DNA of 64,000 bases from Pseudoalteromonas rhizosphaerae (GTDB taxonomy: Bacteria; Pseudomonadota; Gammaproteobacteria; Enterobacterales; Alteromonadaceae). Shown here piece after piece: positions 52,231 through 62,596 of the stretch. The notes below the pieces were generated by a model, which saw only the letters and a list, made by a program, of their open reading frames with translations, did no database searches and had not been told where the DNA came from. The first letter of the stretch is position 1. Each line of letters begins with the position of its first letter. The translations under genes were made by a program, and so were the position numbers. The stretch covers positions 186,001 to 250,000 of the forward strand of contig NZ_CABVLM010000001.1 of the NCBI RefSeq assembly GCF_902498845.1, in the 5' to 3' direction.

Positions 52231-53447
52231 CGCGCTTAAAAATTATTCTTTCTGCTCTGCTATTTATTTTTAGCAATTTAGGGCAGGCAACCACTGTTGC
52301 ACAACAAAAGTTTGATGATACAAAAACAGGTCATCAACACAGTGAAGATGCACCGCACGCTCATACACCAGATGCAGCCCTTGATCATAGTGCTACCACA
52401 GCAGTACAACAGAGTGAGAATGTTGAACATGATCAAGCCGGCGGGGTACGTTTAACCCCGACACAAATGCGTTTAGCAAATGTGCAGATCAGCCCATTAG
52501 TGAAGCGCACTTATCAAGCGCAGTTGTATGCCCCTGGTGAAATCAAAGCTAATGGTTATAGCAGTTATGTGTTGTCGCCACGGGTAGATTCAATTGTGGT
52601 GAAACGTCACGCAACCTTAGGACAACATATTCAAGTAGGCGCACCGTTAGTGACTTTATTTAGTGCCGAGGTCGCCAGTGCACAAACCACTTATCGATTA
52701 GCTAAAGCACAGTGGCAGCGGGTGCAAAAAATGGGCAAAGGTACGGTGAGCGAAAAACGCTTACTCACAGCCAAGGCCGAATATGAAGTGGCTCACAGTC
52801 AACTTGTGGCGTTTGGTTTATCGGCTAAAGCAATTGCGCAAAGTGCGGTCAGCCCAGCCGATAAACTGGGGGAGTACACATTATTTGCTGGTACGTCAGG
52901 GGCTGTGCTCAGTGATAATTTTGCACAAGGGCAGCGGGTCGATGCGGGAATTGAACTGATGCTGATTGCTGATGAAAGTCTACTGTGGGTTGAAGCGCAA
53001 TTGTCGGCAAATCAAACCATTAATATTGATACAGGGACAATAGCGCAAGTGAAAGTGAATCAATTCACATACCCAGCCAAGGTGATCCAAGAAGCACACA
53101 CTATAGATCAGATCACTCGTTCACGGATTGTGCGTTTAAGTGTACAAAACAGCCAGCATCAATTACACCCAGGGATGTTTAGTGACGTGTATTTTGAATT
53201 TTCAACTGAGCAACAAGTGTTGGCAGTACCAGAGCAAGCTCTACTTAGGAACCCAGATGGTGATTGGGCGGTATATGTGCAAGATGAAGACGGTGAACTT
53301 ATAGCAACTGAAATTGAACGTGGCCGACGGTTTGGTCAGCTTCGTGAAATTAAAGGATTAGCTGAGGGCACTAAAGTCGTTACTCAAGGAGCATTTTTTG
53401 TCGCATCAGAACAAGCTAAAGGCGGTTTTGATCCGCACAACCATTAG
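52227..53447 (+). CDS. czcB: CzcB-like RND periplasmic adaptor
   Basis: 406 residues with a signal peptide and a His-rich N-terminal extension (HQHSEDAPHAHTPDAALDH) that probably binds metal. The membrane-fusion order follows: VLSPRVDSIVVKRHATLGQH (lipoyl half), an alpha-helical hairpin, then beta-barrel and membrane-proximal domains (LHPGMFSDVYFEF, VLAVPEQALLRNPDGDWAVY). It links the inner-membrane pump to the CzcC channel. 11 bases precede the pump gene. Confidence 0.9.
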   Translation: MTRLKIILSALLFIFSNLGQATTVAQQKFDDTKTGHQHSEDAPHAHTPDAALDHSATTAVQQSENVEHDQAGGVRLTPTQMRLANVQISPLVKRTYQAQLYAPGEIKANGYSSYVLSPRVDSIVVKRHATLGQHIQVGAPLVTLFSAEVASAQTTYRLAKAQWQRVQKMGKGTVSEKRLLTAKAEYEVAHSQLVAFGLSAKAIAQSAVSPADKLGEYTLFAGTSGAVLSDNFAQGQRVDAGIELMLIADESLLWVEAQLSANQTINIDTGTIAQVKVNQFTYPAKVIQEAHTIDQITRSRIVRLSVQNSQHQLHPGMFSDVYFEFSTEQQVLAVPEQALLRNPDGDWAVYVQDEDGELIATEIERGRRFGQLREIKGLAEGTKVVTQGAFFVASEQAKGGFDPHNH

Positions 53448-53458
53448 GAGCTAACACT

Positions 53459-56400
53459 ATGTTTAATAATATAATAGATAGTGCGATTGCTAATCGACTA
53501 CTGGTTTTGCTGACTCTTTGTGTATTAATTGTCACCAGTGTTGTGGTGATCCCAAAACTCAACCTTGATGCTTTTCCAGATGTTACCAATGTGCAAGTGG
53601 CTGTTAATACCGAAGCACCAGGTTTGGCTGCCGTTGAAGTTGAGCAGCTGATCACTTACCCAATTGAAGCGGTCATGTATGCATTACCTGATGTAGAGCA
53701 AGTTCGTTCGATTTCTAAAACGGGGCTTTCTGGTGTTACCGTGGTTTTTAAAGAAGGGGTGGATATCTATTTTGCCCGCCAACTGGTATTTGAGCGTTTG
53801 CAAGCAGCGAAAGAACTGATCCCGGACGGGATTGGCTTGCCAGAAATGGGCCCGAATACGTCAGGGCTCGGGCAGGTTTACCAATACTTATTAGCGGCAT
53901 CACCTGAGTCTGGCTTGGATAGTATGGCGCTGCGCAGCTTAAACGATTGGATTGTCAAATTGCTTATTCTACCTGTTGATGGGGTTACCGAAGTACTATC
54001 GTTCGGTGGTGATGTGCGTCAATACCAAGTAAATCTTAACCCAAATAAGTTATTGGCTTATCAGCTCGAACAACAACAAGTGGTAACTGCACTGGAAGAA
54101 AACAACACTAATGTAGGTGGCTGGTATATGAACCGCGGCCAAGAGCAGTTAGTTATTCGTGGAACAGGTTGGTTTAATGCCGGCACACTAGGGCTGCAAG
54201 AAATAGCACAAACGCCATTGAAAACCATCAATGGCACAGTGATCACCATTGCCGATGTGGCAGAGGTGACGCTTGGCAGTGAAATTCGCCAAGGTGCCGC
54301 TACGATGAGTAAAAAAGATGGTCAAGGTAATGTGCAATCATTAGGTGAAGTGGTGACAGGGGTGGTATTAAAACGCATTGGTGCAAATACCAAGCAAACC
54401 ATTGATGGTATTAGCGCGCGGATTGCGATGATCAATCAAGCACTACCAGAGGGGGTAACGTTTGAACCGTTATATGACCAAGCTGATTTGATCACCAAAG
54501 CGGTTGATACTGTGGTAGATGCCTTGCTACTAGCGTTTGTATTTATTGTGGTTGTGCTGGCGTTGTTTTTAATGAATTTACGGGCCACATTATTGGTTTT
54601 ATTGTCTATACCAATCTCCATTAGTATGGCTTTATGTGTCATGTCGTGGTTAGGGCTCTCGGCTAATTTGATGTCACTCGGTGGTATTGCTGTGGCAATT
54701 GGTATGCTGGTGGATGGCTCGGTGGTTATGGTGGAAAATATTTTTCGTCACTTAACTAACAATACTCATGCTGATCACTCACCGGCTAAATTGATCACTA
54801 TGGCGGCTAAAGAAGTTGCCAGGCCGGTATTTTTTGCTGCACTAATTATTTTAGTGGTGTTTATGCCGCTGTTTAGTTTTGAAGGCGTAGAAGCTAAATT
54901 ATTCCAGCCAATGGCTATAAGTATCATGTTAGCCATTATTTCTGCTGTGATTGTTGCGCTAGTAATCGTGCCAGCAATGGCAGTGTATTTATTTTCTAAA
55001 GGTGTCACAGTTAGGCGCAGTGTATTACTTGAACCGTTAGATAAAACTTATCAAACATGTTTACGCTGGGCAATGAACGCACGTAAAACGGTGATCTCGC
55101 TGGCGGGAATATTAGTGGTGATTGCTGGTATCTTATTGCCGCAACTAGGCACTGAGTTTGTGCCAGAGCTTGAAGAAGGCACTATTAACTTACGGGTAAC
55201 ACTGGCACCTTCGGCAAGCTTGGATACAGCATTAATGGTCGCTCCTAAGTTGGAAGCGATATTATTGGCCTTTCCTGAAGTTGAGTATGCACTTAGCCGA
55301 ATTGGTCGCCCAGAAGTCGGGGGGGATCCAGAGCCAGTTAATAATATTGAAATTTACTTAGGTTTAAAGCCAGTGAGTGAATGGCAATCAGCTGCTAATC
55401 GTGCACAACTGCAAGTGTTAATGGAACAAAAATTAGCGCAGTTTCCTGGTTTATTGTTTAACTTTTCACAGCCGATAGCCACGCGGGTGGATGAGCTACT
55501 CTCAGGGGTGAAAGCGCAACTAGCGATTAAGCTGTTTGGTGCTGATTTAGATGTGTTAGTCGCTAAAGGGCAGCAAATTGAGCAAGCTGTAAAAGGTGTT
55601 GCTGGCGCTAAAGATGTGGCAATGGAACAAATTGCTGGTGAAGCACAATTAGTGATAAAACCGAACCGCTTAGCACTTTCTCGCTATGGTTTATCTGTGG
55701 GGGATTTAATGTCGATAGTGCAAGATGGCATTGGCGGCACTGCGGCAGGGCAAATTATTAATGCCAATGAGCGGTATGATATTTATGTGCGCATTGGGGC
55801 AGAGTTTCGTGACAGCCCAGAAGCCATTGCAGACCTGCGTTTATTATCACCGACAGGTGCCGTGGTTAGGGTTGGGGATGTCGCAACGGTTAATATTGAA
55901 TCTGGTCCGCCACAAGTGCGTCGTGATGACGTTCAGCGCCGAGTAGTGATCCAAGCCAATGTACAAGGGCGCGATATGGGCTCAGTCGTCGCGGATATTC
56001 GCCTTGCCATAGCTGAGCAAGTTGATTTACCGTCAGGTTATAGCATTAGTATTGGCGGTCAATTTGAAAACCAACAACGTGCGCAGCAGCGTTTATCTAT
56101 CGTGGTGCCTATTTCGCTGGCTTTGATTGCATTACTTTTGTATTTTGCATTTGGCTCGATAGGCCAAGCATTGCTGATTTTAGTCAATGTGCCGTTAGCT
56201 GTTATTGGTGGTGTGGTTGCACTTTACGTATCAGGGCAATATTTATCAGTGCCAAGCTCTGTGGGTTTTATTACCTTGTTTGGGGTAGCTGTGCTTAACG
56301 GCGTGGTGATGGTTGAGAGTATTAATAATCGCGTTAAAGCGGGAGATAGTCTACAAAGCGCAGCATTTAATGGCGCACTATCTCGGCTGCGACCCGTACT

Positions 56401-56599
56401 AATGACGGCGTTAACCTCAGCGCTTGGTTTGATACCCATGTTGATATCAACAGGGATCGGCGCTGAAATTCAAAAACCATTAGCAACGGTTATTGTTGGC
56501 GGATTATTTACCGCAACCTTTCTTACTTTATTTGTATTGCCGGTACTCTACGCTCAATTTAGTCAGCAGTTTTATCGTGTCAATGGGAATAAAAACTAG
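53459..56599 (+). CDS. czcA: CzcA/CusA-like heavy-metal RND efflux pump
   Basis: 1046 residues with 12 membrane helices and two large periplasmic loops. Heavy-metal RND motifs include KLNLDAFPDVTNVQVAVNTE and LVFERLQAAKELIPDGIGLP. The TM4 motif reads AIGMLVDGSVVMVEN (Asp419, Glu426), lacking the DFG start of Zn/Co pumps of the CzcA type and lacking the DAAIVMIEN of CusA; it is closest to the less-studied HME3b class. It expels divalent or monovalent metal from the periplasm by proton exchange; the metal cannot be read. The gene symbol is by family only. Confidence 0.88.
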   Translation: MFNNIIDSAIANRLLVLLTLCVLIVTSVVVIPKLNLDAFPDVTNVQVAVNTEAPGLAAVEVEQLITYPIEAVMYALPDVEQVRSISKTGLSGVTVVFKEGVDIYFARQLVFERLQAAKELIPDGIGLPEMGPNTSGLGQVYQYLLAASPESGLDSMALRSLNDWIVKLLILPVDGVTEVLSFGGDVRQYQVNLNPNKLLAYQLEQQQVVTALEENNTNVGGWYMNRGQEQLVIRGTGWFNAGTLGLQEIAQTPLKTINGTVITIADVAEVTLGSEIRQGAATMSKKDGQGNVQSLGEVVTGVVLKRIGANTKQTIDGISARIAMINQALPEGVTFEPLYDQADLITKAVDTVVDALLLAFVFIVVVLALFLMNLRATLLVLLSIPISISMALCVMSWLGLSANLMSLGGIAVAIGMLVDGSVVMVENIFRHLTNNTHADHSPAKLITMAAKEVARPVFFAALIILVVFMPLFSFEGVEAKLFQPMAISIMLAIISAVIVALVIVPAMAVYLFSKGVTVRRSVLLEPLDKTYQTCLRWAMNARKTVISLAGILVVIAGILLPQLGTEFVPELEEGTINLRVTLAPSASLDTALMVAPKLEAILLAFPEVEYALSRIGRPEVGGDPEPVNNIEIYLGLKPVSEWQSAANRAQLQVLMEQKLAQFPGLLFNFSQPIATRVDELLSGVKAQLAIKLFGADLDVLVAKGQQIEQAVKGVAGAKDVAMEQIAGEAQLVIKPNRLALSRYGLSVGDLMSIVQDGIGGTAAGQIINANERYDIYVRIGAEFRDSPEAIADLRLLSPTGAVVRVGDVATVNIESGPPQVRRDDVQRRVVIQANVQGRDMGSVVADIRLAIAEQVDLPSGYSISIGGQFENQQRAQQRLSIVVPISLALIALLLYFAFGSIGQALLILVNVPLAVIGGVVALYVSGQYLSVPSSVGFITLFGVAVLNGVVMVESINNRVKAGDSLQSAAFNGALSRLRPVLMTALTSALGLIPMLISTGIGAEIQKPLATVIVGGLFTATFLTLFVLPVLYAQFSQQFYRVNGNKN

Positions 56600-56616
56600 C
56601 TCTACTGCAGTACCTT

Positions 56617-56646
56617 ACACAAGGCGCATAAACTTGCGTCTTGTGT
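56617..56646 (+). terminator. Terminator of the czc operon
   Basis: ACACAAGGCGCA / TGCGTCTTGTGT stem (one G-T mismatch) with a 6-base loop, followed by TATTTAG, 17 bases after the pump stop codon. Confidence 0.75.
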
Positions 56647-56711
56647 TATTTAGTGCATTAATATATGTAAGTAAGTGTCTAAAACAATAAAAAGTTGATT
56701 ATGGAAATACA

Positions 56712-59700
56712 ATGCTGAATAGCCTGTTAAAAAATAAAAGCCAATCTATACGGACGAAACTGATTGTTACTTTTATTGTCATTGCGCTAGCGCCATTGTG
56801 TTTACTGTCGTGGTTTAGTTTACAACATGTTATTGATTCTCTGGAGCAAAGTGCTGAGGTGCAACTAGTTGAATTGAGTAGTATAGGTAAGCAATTTGCT
56901 GATATCTGGTTTGCAGATCATATTAAAGATTTGTACCTGTTAAATGATCAACTCAGCCATAAGCAGTTGGATAAACAATCACTAATCAACGAATTTGTTG
57001 CGCGCTATGACTTTGTAAATGACATTGATATTATTATTGACCCTCTTAATCGTACTAATTTAGTTAATAATGCTGCATTCTCTGAGTTAGATAGCGAACA
57101 GCTAAACGCTATGCTTACCGATTTAGAGCGAGGCGCAGCGAGTGTATTTATCTCAACGCAAGCAAAGCCGCAACGACACTTTGTGGTGTTGTCAGTAACC
57201 AATACCCAACAGATATTAAACTCTATTATTTTGGTTGAGGTTAATTTTCAAGGGTTGCTCGAAAACTTAGCTCATGTTCATGAAAATAATGAAGAGTTGA
57301 CCTTTCATATTATCAAAAGTGGCGTTGTACAAGATGCAACGCACTCCTCACTTTCTGAGATGTTAAGTAAGCATTTAGCAAAGTTTGATCATGTCTTTAC
57401 TTATCATAAAAGTGATAACACCAAGCACTACGCGATACTTACACAATTAAACTTTGCTAGTGCAACTGATTGGCAACTACTGGTGGAAAAGCCTGCGGTG
57501 GTTATGCTCAAAGGCGCCACTACTTATAAAAAAGCGGCGATGTTAGTTAATATTATTGCTTTATTCGTCATTCTGGTGCTGTCGTGGTGGTTCGCTCGGC
57601 GGCTATCACGGCCACTTATTTCGCTTGCTAGGGCATCGACTGAGATTAGCAATGGTTCGCGAAGCCGCATACCTATTTTAGCGGATAGCAGTGAACTGCA
57701 GCAGTTGTCGATTGACCTCGATCATCTGGTTAGTAGTAAATTACAGCAGCAATCAAGGTTGCAAATGCAAAGTGAAGCACTGCAATTAGCACTTAAGCAA
57801 CTAGCGGAACAAAAAAGCGCACTTGATGAACATGCAATTGTTGCAGTGACCGATATCAAGGGCACGATCACCTTTGTTAATAAGAAATTTTGTGAGATCA
57901 GCGGTTACTGCGAAAGTGAATTGTTAGGAAAAAATCACCGTATTTTAAACTCCGGGACTCACCCTAAAGATTTTTTTAAAGGCATGTATAAAACCTTAAT
58001 CGCAGGCAATGTATGGCATGACCAAATCTGTAATCGAGCAAAAAATGGTGACTTTTATTGGGTCGATACCACCGTAGCGCCTTTTTTAGATGAGCATGGG
58101 CAACCGCAAAGTTATATTGCTATACGCACAGACATTACCGCATTGAAATTACAAGAATTTGAACTCGAACAGCATAAAACACAATTGCAATTAGTGCTGG
58201 ACAGCACTGCAGTAGGGATCTGGGACTGGTATGTAGATACCGGCAAAGCATATTTTAATAACCGCTGGGCGAGTATTATCGGCTATAAATTAGAAGAACT
58301 ACAACCAACTGATTTTAATACATGGAACAAATATACTCATCCAGATGATCTTGTTACTTCAGGGCAGCTTTTAGAACAGCATTTTGCGGGTGAGAGCGAT
58401 TATTATGTCTGCGAAGTTCGTATGTTGCATCGTCTCGGACATTGGGTGTGGGTACTGACCACAGGACGTATCGTTGAGCGCAATAGTGATGGCTCTGCAA
58501 AACGAATGATAGGTACTCATCTTGATATTACAGAGCGAAAAGAAACAGAAGCACAATTGCAATTGAGTCGCGACCGATTTGTGTCTCTGGTTGGCAATAT
58601 TCCAGGCATTGTGTATCGATGTAAATACGATGCCCAATGGAGCATGCTCTATCTGAGTGAACAAACAAAAGTTATTACCGGCTATGAACCAAGTGATTTA
58701 GTTGATAATCATAAGCTGAGCTTCATTGAATTAATTCACCCGGATGATGTCTCAAGCGTGGCAGAGAAAGTGAGAGTCGATGTTGATGCTCGTCAGCCAT
58801 GGTCATTAGAATACCGTTTGGTCGCTTCTGACGGCAGTATTCATTGGGTACATGAAAAAGGTCAAGCAGTGTATGATCAGGCTGGCAAAGTATTGTATTT
58901 AGATGGTTTTATTCATGATATAACCGAACGTTATCATACTCAATCAACACTTTATCGCCAACAAAGTTTACTTGAAGCAATGAGTAAACAAGGCCAAATT
59001 GGTGCCTGGGAAGTGGATTTAGAAGCACAGACTATGTACTGGTCCGATGAAGTCAAAGCAATTCATGAAGTCGCCGATGACTACCAGCCAGTAATAGGGC
59101 AAGCTCTTGATTTTTATAAGCAAGGTGAACATCGTGATAAAATTAGCGAACTGTTTGAAGATGCTGTTCTTAATGGTAACAGCTGGGAAATTGAGTTAAT
59201 CCTTGTCACAGCGTTAGGCAATGAAAGGTGGGTTAAGTCGATAGGCCAAGTTGAATTTAAAAATGAACGTTGCGTGCGTGTGTATGGTTCATTTCAAAAT
59301 ATTGATACTTATAAACATCTCGAATTAGAGAGTAAAAAAGCCAACCAATATAATAAAAACCTAGCGAGTTTAACCGTCTCACCTGAGTTATTGGCAGGTA
59401 ATTTCGATGTAGTAAAAAATTTAGTGACGCAGTCAATGTGTGAAGTACTTGATGTGCAACGCTCAGCAGTGTGGGTGTTTGATGAAGCTAGCGATGAAAT
59501 GACGTGCGTGAGTTTATTTATCGATGATCAAGGTTTTGTTGAGCAGCCTTTAGTGCTTAAAGCGAGTGAATTTCCCGCTTATTTCAAAGCAATATTTGCA
59601 CAAGGTTTAGTGGCAATTAATGATGTTAATAGCCATCCTGCAACCGCCGAATTGATTGACACTTACACAACACCATTAAATATTAATTCGATGCTCGATG

Positions 59701-61451
59701 CCGTTATATCTACCGGTGAGGGTATATTAGGAGTGCTATGTGCGGAAAGTGTCGGTAGCTATCGCTGTTGGAGCCAAAATGAAGAAACCTATTTACGCTC
59801 TTTAGCGACATTAGTGGGCAGCGTGTTAATGTCGCAAAGGCGCAAGCAAACCGCCCAAGAGCTGAAAATTGCATTAGTCAAAGCCAATGCTGCTGCAACA
59901 GCAAAAAGTCAATTTTTAGCAACCATGAGTCATGAAATCCGTACCCCAATGAATGGGGTGTTGGGTATGCTTGAGCTGATCGAACTTGAAGCGTTGACCA
60001 AGCCGGTGCGAACGAAAGTCGCGATAGCAAAAAATAGCGCGCATTCTTTATTGTCGGTGATCAATGATATTTTAGATTTTTCGAAAGTTGAAGCCGGTAA
60101 AATCGAGCTAGAAAGTATCAACTTCAATGTCTGTAATTTACTCGGAGAGGTGGCGGAATCTCAAGCCCTTGCGGCGCAAGATAAAGATATCGAAATCATT
60201 ATTGATTTAGTGGCTGTGACACCGGTGCAATTTAAAGGCGATCCGGGGCGTATTCGCCAAGTGCTGACCAATTTACTGAGTAACGCTGTTAAGTTTACTG
60301 CGCAAGGTGAAGTAGTGATCCGCGCATCAGTAACTCCTATTGAACAACAATATCAGCTCAGTATTAATGTAAAAGACTCTGGCATCGGAATTGATCTAAC
60401 CAAGCAAAAAGATTTATTCAGCCCATTTTCGCAAGTAGATGCCTCGACTACGCGTGAATATGGCGGCACTGGATTAGGTTTGGCGATTAGTAAACAATTG
60501 TGTGAGTTAATGGGTGGAGAAGTAACGTTAGTCAGTGAGGTAGGGCATGGTTGTGAGTTTACCGCGACAGTGATGCTAGAGGCGGGAAGTGACACTGAGC
60601 GTAGTATACCGACCATAGATATGACCAAGCTCACTATATTGGTGGTTGATGATAACGAAACCAATCGGATTGTGATAAGCCAACAGCTTGCTCATTGGGG
60701 TGCAAAAGTTGAGCTTGCTTGTAATGCAGCACAAGCCTTGCAGTTATGTAAAAAGCGCCTTGCAGATAAACTTAATTTGTATGATATTGCCGTGTTGGAT
60801 ATGCAAATGCCAGGAATGGATGGCTTAGCACTGTGTCGAAAATTAAAAGCCGATGATGATTTTAAAGCAATGCCATTAGTAATGATGACCAGTATTGCTG
60901 GCATGGAAGGAGTACAACGTTTTAGCGATGCAGGGTTCCAAGCGTATTTTCCAAAACCTATCACTACGGCTGATTTGATCAGTGCCATGGCGGTGATCGC
61001 TCATGGTGGTAGCGCCGATTTACCTTTAGTGACATCAAGTTATATATCCTCACTGCGTAGTGATCAGCATAGAGCAAATAGCCATATTTTATTGGTTGAA
61101 GACAATCCGATTAACCAGCAAGTATCTAAACTAATGTTAAGTAAACTGAATTTTACCGTAACGCTAGCGGAGAATGGTCAGCAAGCCCTTGATATTTTAG
61201 CGAAAGTACCTGCAGAACACTTTAATTTAGTGCTCATGGACTGCCAAATGCCGGTGCTGGATGGATTTGACGCTACTCGCGCAATTCGTGCCGGTGAGGC
61301 GGGTGCTAAACATCAACAGATCACAATTATTGCACTCACAGCCAATGCAATGGATGAAGACAAACAGCTGTGTTTAGCGTCTGGAATGGATGACTACTTG
61401 GCTAAACCAATTCAACTACAAATATTAAAAGATAAACTAGATCAGTATTAA
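56712..61451 (+). CDS. Four-PAS/GAF hybrid histidine kinase with two receiver domains
   Basis: 1579 residues. TM1 (~20-38), periplasmic sensor, TM2 (~275-294), HAMP (~296-345), four PAS/PAC domains (~373-476, 490-610, 617-740, 750-866), GAF (~893-1040), HisKA with His1074 in MSHEIRTPMNG, HATPase (~1173-1293: LTNLLSNAVKFT, DSGIGI, GGTGLGLA), REC1 with Asp1363 (VLDMQMPG) and REC2 with Asp1510 (LMDCQMPV). It ends within REC2, so there is no HPt domain; the phosphorelay needs another protein. The signal is unknown. A terminator separates it from the czc operon. Confidence 0.92.
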   Translation: MLNSLLKNKSQSIRTKLIVTFIVIALAPLCLLSWFSLQHVIDSLEQSAEVQLVELSSIGKQFADIWFADHIKDLYLLNDQLSHKQLDKQSLINEFVARYDFVNDIDIIIDPLNRTNLVNNAAFSELDSEQLNAMLTDLERGAASVFISTQAKPQRHFVVLSVTNTQQILNSIILVEVNFQGLLENLAHVHENNEELTFHIIKSGVVQDATHSSLSEMLSKHLAKFDHVFTYHKSDNTKHYAILTQLNFASATDWQLLVEKPAVVMLKGATTYKKAAMLVNIIALFVILVLSWWFARRLSRPLISLARASTEISNGSRSRIPILADSSELQQLSIDLDHLVSSKLQQQSRLQMQSEALQLALKQLAEQKSALDEHAIVAVTDIKGTITFVNKKFCEISGYCESELLGKNHRILNSGTHPKDFFKGMYKTLIAGNVWHDQICNRAKNGDFYWVDTTVAPFLDEHGQPQSYIAIRTDITALKLQEFELEQHKTQLQLVLDSTAVGIWDWYVDTGKAYFNNRWASIIGYKLEELQPTDFNTWNKYTHPDDLVTSGQLLEQHFAGESDYYVCEVRMLHRLGHWVWVLTTGRIVERNSDGSAKRMIGTHLDITERKETEAQLQLSRDRFVSLVGNIPGIVYRCKYDAQWSMLYLSEQTKVITGYEPSDLVDNHKLSFIELIHPDDVSSVAEKVRVDVDARQPWSLEYRLVASDGSIHWVHEKGQAVYDQAGKVLYLDGFIHDITERYHTQSTLYRQQSLLEAMSKQGQIGAWEVDLEAQTMYWSDEVKAIHEVADDYQPVIGQALDFYKQGEHRDKISELFEDAVLNGNSWEIELILVTALGNERWVKSIGQVEFKNERCVRVYGSFQNIDTYKHLELESKKANQYNKNLASLTVSPELLAGNFDVVKNLVTQSMCEVLDVQRSAVWVFDEASDEMTCVSLFIDDQGFVEQPLVLKASEFPAYFKAIFAQGLVAINDVNSHPATAELIDTYTTPLNINSMLDAVISTGEGILGVLCAESVGSYRCWSQNEETYLRSLATLVGSVLMSQRRKQTAQELKIALVKANAAATAKSQFLATMSHEIRTPMNGVLGMLELIELEALTKPVRTKVAIAKNSAHSLLSVINDILDFSKVEAGKIELESINFNVCNLLGEVAESQALAAQDKDIEIIIDLVAVTPVQFKGDPGRIRQVLTNLLSNAVKFTAQGEVVIRASVTPIEQQYQLSINVKDSGIGIDLTKQKDLFSPFSQVDASTTREYGGTGLGLAISKQLCELMGGEVTLVSEVGHGCEFTATVMLEAGSDTERSIPTIDMTKLTILVVDDNETNRIVISQQLAHWGAKVELACNAAQALQLCKKRLADKLNLYDIAVLDMQMPGMDGLALCRKLKADDDFKAMPLVMMTSIAGMEGVQRFSDAGFQAYFPKPITTADLISAMAVIAHGGSADLPLVTSSYISSLRSDQHRANSHILLVEDNPINQQVSKLMLSKLNFTVTLAENGQQALDILAKVPAEHFNLVLMDCQMPVLDGFDATRAIRAGEAGAKHQQITIIALTANAMDEDKQLCLASGMDDYLAKPIQLQILKDKLDQY

Positions 61452-61478
61452 ACAATGCAGTAATAAATAAGAGAGCTT

Positions 61479-61970
61479 ATGACAGACCAAAAAACGATTA
61501 CCTTAAGAGATGCGCAGCCTTCGGATGCTGCTACTATTTTGCATTTTATTACCGAATTGGCAATTTATGAAAAAGAGCCCGATGCGGTTAAAACCGATGA
61601 ACAGGCGATTTTAAAAACCCTGTTTAGTGAAGGTGCAACAGCGCATAGTTTGATTTGTTTTGAAGGCGATACGCCAATTGGCTTTGCGGTGTACTTTTAC
61701 AATTATTCGACTTGGCTTGGCAAGAATGGCTTGTACCTTGAAGACTTATATGTCAGCCCAGATAGCCGAGGTAATGGTGCGGGTAAACTGATTATGCAAC
61801 ATTTGGCACGCCAAGCTATCGCAAAAGATTGTGGCCGTTTTGAATGGGTGGTACTTGACTGGAATCAACCTGCGATCGATTTTTACAATAGTATGGGGGC
61901 AGAGCCACAAAATGAGTGGATCATTTATCGGCTTACAGGACAAGCATTAATTGATTTTGCCGAGAAATAA
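61479..61970 (+). CDS. GNAT-family N-acetyltransferase (SSAT-like)
   Basis: 163 residues. GNAT motifs: LEDLYVSPDSRGNGAGKLIM (motif A, acetyl-CoA pyrophosphate loop R-G-x-G-x-G/A) and VLDWNQPAIDFYNSMGAEP (motif B). The N-terminal ITLRDAQPSDAATILHFITE and the W-N-x-PAI-FY-x-x-GA motif match the diamine/thialysine N-acetyltransferase subfamily (spermidine/spermine acetyltransferase-like). It probably acetylates a polyamine or amino-acid amine. AAGAGAG precedes the ATG. Confidence 0.87.
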   Translation: MTDQKTITLRDAQPSDAATILHFITELAIYEKEPDAVKTDEQAILKTLFSEGATAHSLICFEGDTPIGFAVYFYNYSTWLGKNGLYLEDLYVSPDSRGNGAGKLIMQHLARQAIAKDCGRFEWVVLDWNQPAIDFYNSMGAEPQNEWIIYRLTGQALIDFAEK

Positions 61971-62059
61971 AAATACGTAATATAAATAAAAATCATTTGC
62001 ATTAAGTTGTTTGGCTGTGTAAATTAATCACATCATTTAATTTTGTGCAGGTGATTTTT

Positions 62060-62566
62060 ATGTCACACCCACAGTTTCACAGCAGCAATAAATTGTCTCA
62101 GGTTGAGCAAGTATTAAGTCCTTGGCAAGCCAACATCATTGCTGGAAATACAGCGTTTGAACGCGGTGCTTTAATTGAAGCTCGCGATAAATACACGACA
62201 GCACACACCCTCGCAGCTCGTTTATTAAGCCAATTTAGCCAAGCAAAAATATGCCAGTCAGTTATTAGCGCAATTGAACATTGCTGCCCCGCATTCGTTG
62301 TTGCCGCTCATAATTTAGCGGATACATATCGAGCCATGAACCAAGCAGAGCAAGCGTGTCAGTGTTTGTGTGATGTGCATATAAGTTTAAGTCATTTGCT
62401 CCAGCATCCATGCGATACGGTGCGTACAGTGGTTGTGCACCATCATCACAAAACCTACACAGAGTTAGTACAGTTTGCCAAATTGCACAGTCATTACCCG
62501 CAATTAATAGAACAAATCAATCAGACGTTAAGTTACACCCCAGATCAAACTGCCACTGTGCATTGA
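62060..62566 (+). CDS. Small alpha-helical (TPR-like) protein upstream of sodA
   Basis: 168 residues from the ATG at 62060 with AGGTGA upstream; an in-frame GTG at 62045 is possible. Helical, TPR-like pattern (ANIIAGNTAFERGALIEARDKY, HNLADTYRAMNQAEQA) with Cys-rich (AIEHCCPAFV, ACQCLCD) and His-rich (VVVHHHHKTY) patches. No named family. It lies 30 bases upstream of sodA in the same direction, so it may be co-transcribed and have a role in metal or redox handling, which is speculation. Confidence 0.65.
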   Translation: MSHPQFHSSNKLSQVEQVLSPWQANIIAGNTAFERGALIEARDKYTTAHTLAARLLSQFSQAKICQSVISAIEHCCPAFVVAAHNLADTYRAMNQAEQACQCLCDVHISLSHLLQHPCDTVRTVVVHHHHKTYTELVQFAKLHSHYPQLIEQINQTLSYTPDQTATVH

Positions 62567-62596
62567 TCACTTATCTTAATCCGACAAGGAACAATT

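Noticed and set aside
60353..60664. 103-codon minus-strand frame
   Set aside because: Antisense to the HATPase/REC part of the large kinase; composition typical of a shadow frame.
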